Below, in pieces: positions 35,349 to 35,533 of a stretch of 35,533 nucleotides of DNA. Position numbers and translations under genes: made by a program. Below the pieces are notes generated by a model that did not search any database, had not been told where the DNA came from, and saw only the letters and a list, made by a program, of their open reading frames with translations. The stretch spans positions 1-35,533 of the forward strand of contig NZ_NHSK01000038.1 in assembly GCF_016653355.1 (NCBI RefSeq), given 5' to 3'. Numbering within the stretch: the first letter of the stretch is position 1; each line of letters opens with the position of its first letter. This stretch comes from Rhodoplanes elegans. Lineage in GTDB: Bacteria > Pseudomonadota > Alphaproteobacteria > Rhizobiales > Xanthobacteraceae.

Positions 35349-35533
35349 GTCGGTGATCTCCTGCCTGCGCCGAAAACGGCCCCACGGCGCGGTTCACTCG
35401 ACTAATGGGACGCCCCACCGCCCCCGTCAACGGCCGGTGAAAGGATACCGAATTGTGCAGGAGTTTCGGTCGATCTGGTTGGTCAGCCTGGCGGCCGACG
35501 GCTGGCGTGAGTGCCCGCGGCTGCCCCCCACCC

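Overview
This is a GC-rich chromosomal stretch from an alphaproteobacterium, most likely of the order Hyphomicrobiales (Rhizobiales). Pointers are the divergent ccmA/acnA pair, the order mdh-sucC-sucD-sucA-sucB-lpd, a DUF2794 gene, the lactate-dehydrogenase-like malate dehydrogenase, and several intergenic palindromic repeats of a kind common in that order. The genus cannot be fixed from the sequence alone. No rRNA, tRNA, CRISPR array, prophage or insertion sequence was recognised.

Layout. 1-5040: ccmA (minus) diverges from acnA, followed by a secreted thioredoxin-like DUF1223 protein with a strong terminator. 5400-8000: a DUF2794 gene converges on two tandem Bax-inhibitor-1 membrane proteins. 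8000-13500: a lipoprotein-type ABC exporter (FtsX-like permease plus ATPase, minus) diverges from a secreted SGNH arylesterase, then thpR and a GNAT acetyltransferase that converge and overlap. 13860-26800: zapE and the TCA block mdh, sucC, sucD, sucA, sucB and lpd. Between these lie a retropepsin-like aspartic protease gene with a stop at codon 2, a frameshifted DUF4160 gene with its DUF2442 partner, a LysE exporter and a MAPEG protein. 26820-31030: an accessory island. 31100-35350: a membrane protein, DUF4337, dapB and gpmI, with repeats between dapB and gpmI.

The metabolic genes work together. AcnA, 2-oxoglutarate dehydrogenase (SucA, SucB, Lpd), succinyl-CoA synthetase (SucCD) and Mdh cover most of the oxidative TCA cycle. 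DapB (lysine and peptidoglycan precursors) and GpmI (glycolysis) are separate housekeeping functions.

The most interesting part is 26820-31030. Two paralogous proteins each combine an N-terminal macrodomain-like module with a C-terminal TIR/SEFIR module that keeps the candidate NADase glutamate (GGVGWE). They flank a small unrecognised 130-residue protein, and a TPR protein converges on them from the right. Parts of this block are visibly less GC-rich than the surroundings. The first gene has its own sigma70-like promoter just after the lpd hairpin. A macro-type nucleotide-binding module and a TIR enzyme on one chain recall the two separate Thoeris proteins, so an NAD-based defence function is a reasonable but untested inference.
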